DNA of 64,000 nucleotides from Acrasis kona (lineage: Eukaryota; Heterolobosea; Eutetramitea; Acrasida; Acrasidae), in contig JAOPGA020000467.1 of assembly GCA_026419775.2 (NCBI GenBank), positions 1 through 64,000 of the forward strand, read 5' to 3'. Below are positions 63,055 to 64,000 of this stretch, piece after piece (the first letter of the stretch is position 1; each line of letters starts with the position of its first letter). Under the pieces are notes generated by a model that worked only from the letters and a program-made list of their open reading frames with translations, was not told the origin of the DNA and made no database searches. Both the position numbers and the translations under genes were made by a program.

Positions 63055-63279
63055 ATGTCAGAGCTGCCAGAGGATTGGAAATGGTCCATATATACTAGCT
63101 TACTTGGATATGTAAGTATAGACACTTTCCAGAGGTTCAACAGGCACTTCAGAGTTTTCAAGCCTCTTTCTGTGCTCCGAAAAATTTCAACAACACTAAT
63201 GGAAACTTCCCTTTCCATTTGGACCGCTCGATGTGTTTACAAGGCCAATAGTGAACAAGAGCAATCACTTTCTCAGTGA
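63055..63279 (+). CDS. small F-box-like protein
   Basis: ATG 63055 opens 74 codons (MSELPEDWKWSIYTSLLGYV). The start pattern, Leu-Pro-Glu-Asp then helix, then SIDTFQRFNRHFRVFK, looks like an F-box, although the domain is short and the rest (LSIWTARCVYKANSEQEQ) is plain. It may be a stand-alone F-box protein or the first exon of a longer gene. Confidence 0.45.
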   Translation: MSELPEDWKWSIYTSLLGYVSIDTFQRFNRHFRVFKPLSVLRKISTTLMETSLSIWTARCVYKANSEQEQSLSQ

Positions 63280-64000
63280 TGTGTATATATAAAAAATTTT
63301 AGTGTAAGGTAACTCATCAATAACCATTGACGGGGGTTGTATAACTACCAATAAACTTTCAGGCTTATCCTCGTTTTAAAAAAAAAAATTATTGCATATT
63401 GGTATGGTGTTGATTAACTTCTTGGCTTGTTCCACCACTGTCCCTGTCTTTCCTGTCTTCATGCTCATATCTTGCTCGTTTACACCTTCCTTTTTAAAAA
63501 AAAATTTCCAAAGTTTACACGACAGCTCAAAAAACGAGATTTTGCTCACGAGATGATTTGGCAATACTTTTCCTTAAACGCACACTGATCGGAAAGGTCC
63601 CCGGCATCAAACTCTATAAGGTAGTTCGATTACAATTACAAGACAAAAATAATTCATGGATCACCATATTTATTTTAACGTATGTTTTAACGACTTCCGG
63701 AATTTCATTGGTGATATATCATAATATCCCTCCAAATAATTTGGCAAAGAAGTAGACATGCGTTACCCAGTAAAGTGTACTTCTCCATCTGGCCACCACC
63801 CCACCAAATGGTTTAGAGTGTTACAGGCCAATTTCCGGAAGCAGCTCTAACTTGCCGAAACAAAACAACAAACAAACACCACACCGTAACAACGCGAAAC
63901 GAAAATCGCCGCCATTTCAAATCCGCATCCTCAAATGTGCCCCCTGCTAAACGCCACCAACCAAAAAATGACAGGCAGATTTTTAATGCTTAAGTCAAAT
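63280..64000. other. no confident gene to window end
   Basis: 720 bp. A plus frame from about 63590 to 63755 has protein-like content with a possible membrane helix (SWITIFILTYVLTTSGISLV) but no ATG. The remainder shows no start, splice or RNA signal I can support. Confidence 0.4.

Noticed and set aside
63340-63420. Short A-rich runs as a possible poly(A) retroposon tail
   Set aside because: No target-site duplication or retroposed gene adjacent.
1-64000. CRISPR arrays, operons, bacterial promoters
   Set aside because: Introns, gene families and tRNA type show nuclear eukaryotic DNA; no direct-repeat/spacer array is present.

Overview
The window is nuclear DNA from a unicellular eukaryote with a very compact, AT-rich genome. 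The evidence is spliceosomal GT-AG introns, mostly 33-48 nt long, throughout; gene families found only in eukaryotes (kinesin, Piezo, SNARE, AP-complex sigma, GPN1, GID/CTLH, SET, TBC); a eukaryotic-type tRNA; and intergenic gaps that are often under 100 bp. TPGS2 (tubulin polyglutamylation) and PSTK (selenocysteine synthesis) argue against fungi and land plants. A free-living excavate or amoeba, such as a heterolobosean, would fit, but lineage cannot be settled by eye. Standard code works in every frame. Most genes below were rebuilt by splicing neighbouring open frames by hand; for nearly all multi-exon genes the splice phases close exactly, which is the main support for the joins.

Layout. 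1-5.2 kb: a partial gene, a doubtful fragment, TPGS2, a Ser-Pro-Arg-rich coiled-coil protein and PSTK. 5.2-7.5 kb: a decayed LTR-retrotransposon tail (integrase 3' part, four tandem hairpins, one LTR) that breaks a host reading frame. 7.6-11.8 kb: a RUN-like protein, GPN1 and an unknown. 11.88-14.25 kb: a Tc1/mariner-type transposon with an intact DD34E transposase and a second, glutamine-rich ORF. 14.7-25.7 kb: a PhyH oxygenase, ribosomal protein eL41 (25 aa, split by an intron), an LRR protein, a La-related protein, an F-box/WD-like protein, an RCC1 protein, proteasome chaperone PSMG1 and the SNARE Sec20 ending in KDEL. 25.7-30.2 kb: a 1,451-aa kinesin-like protein with a visibly degenerate motor domain. 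30.5-39.1 kb: an EF-hand protein, RPRD1-like CID protein, RanBPM/Gid1, AP-4 sigma, an unknown, RhoGAP, SET methyltransferase and an unknown. 39.2-47.5 kb: a Piezo channel of about 2,700 aa. 48-54.6 kb: a small membrane protein, tRNA-Asn with a D-loop insertion, a CABLES-like cyclin-box protein and a MORN-VPS9 Rab GEF. 54.9-64 kb: a TBC Rab GAP, two mucin-like surface proteins plus a stalk relic, KEOPS subunit Pcc1, UBE2Q, an unknown and an F-box-like ORF.

There is no operon logic, but functional themes recur: membrane traffic (Sec20, AP-4 sigma, MORN-VPS9, TBC, RUN), ubiquitin/proteasome (RanBPM, UBE2Q, PSMG1, F-box), RNA and transcription (LARP, RPRD1, GPN1, SET, eL41), tRNA biology (PSTK, Pcc1, tRNA-Asn) and the cytoskeleton/surface (TPGS2, kinesin-like, RhoGAP, Piezo). 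Convergent neighbours nearly touch: one pair shares its stop codons in a TTAA and others are separated by 9-24 bp.
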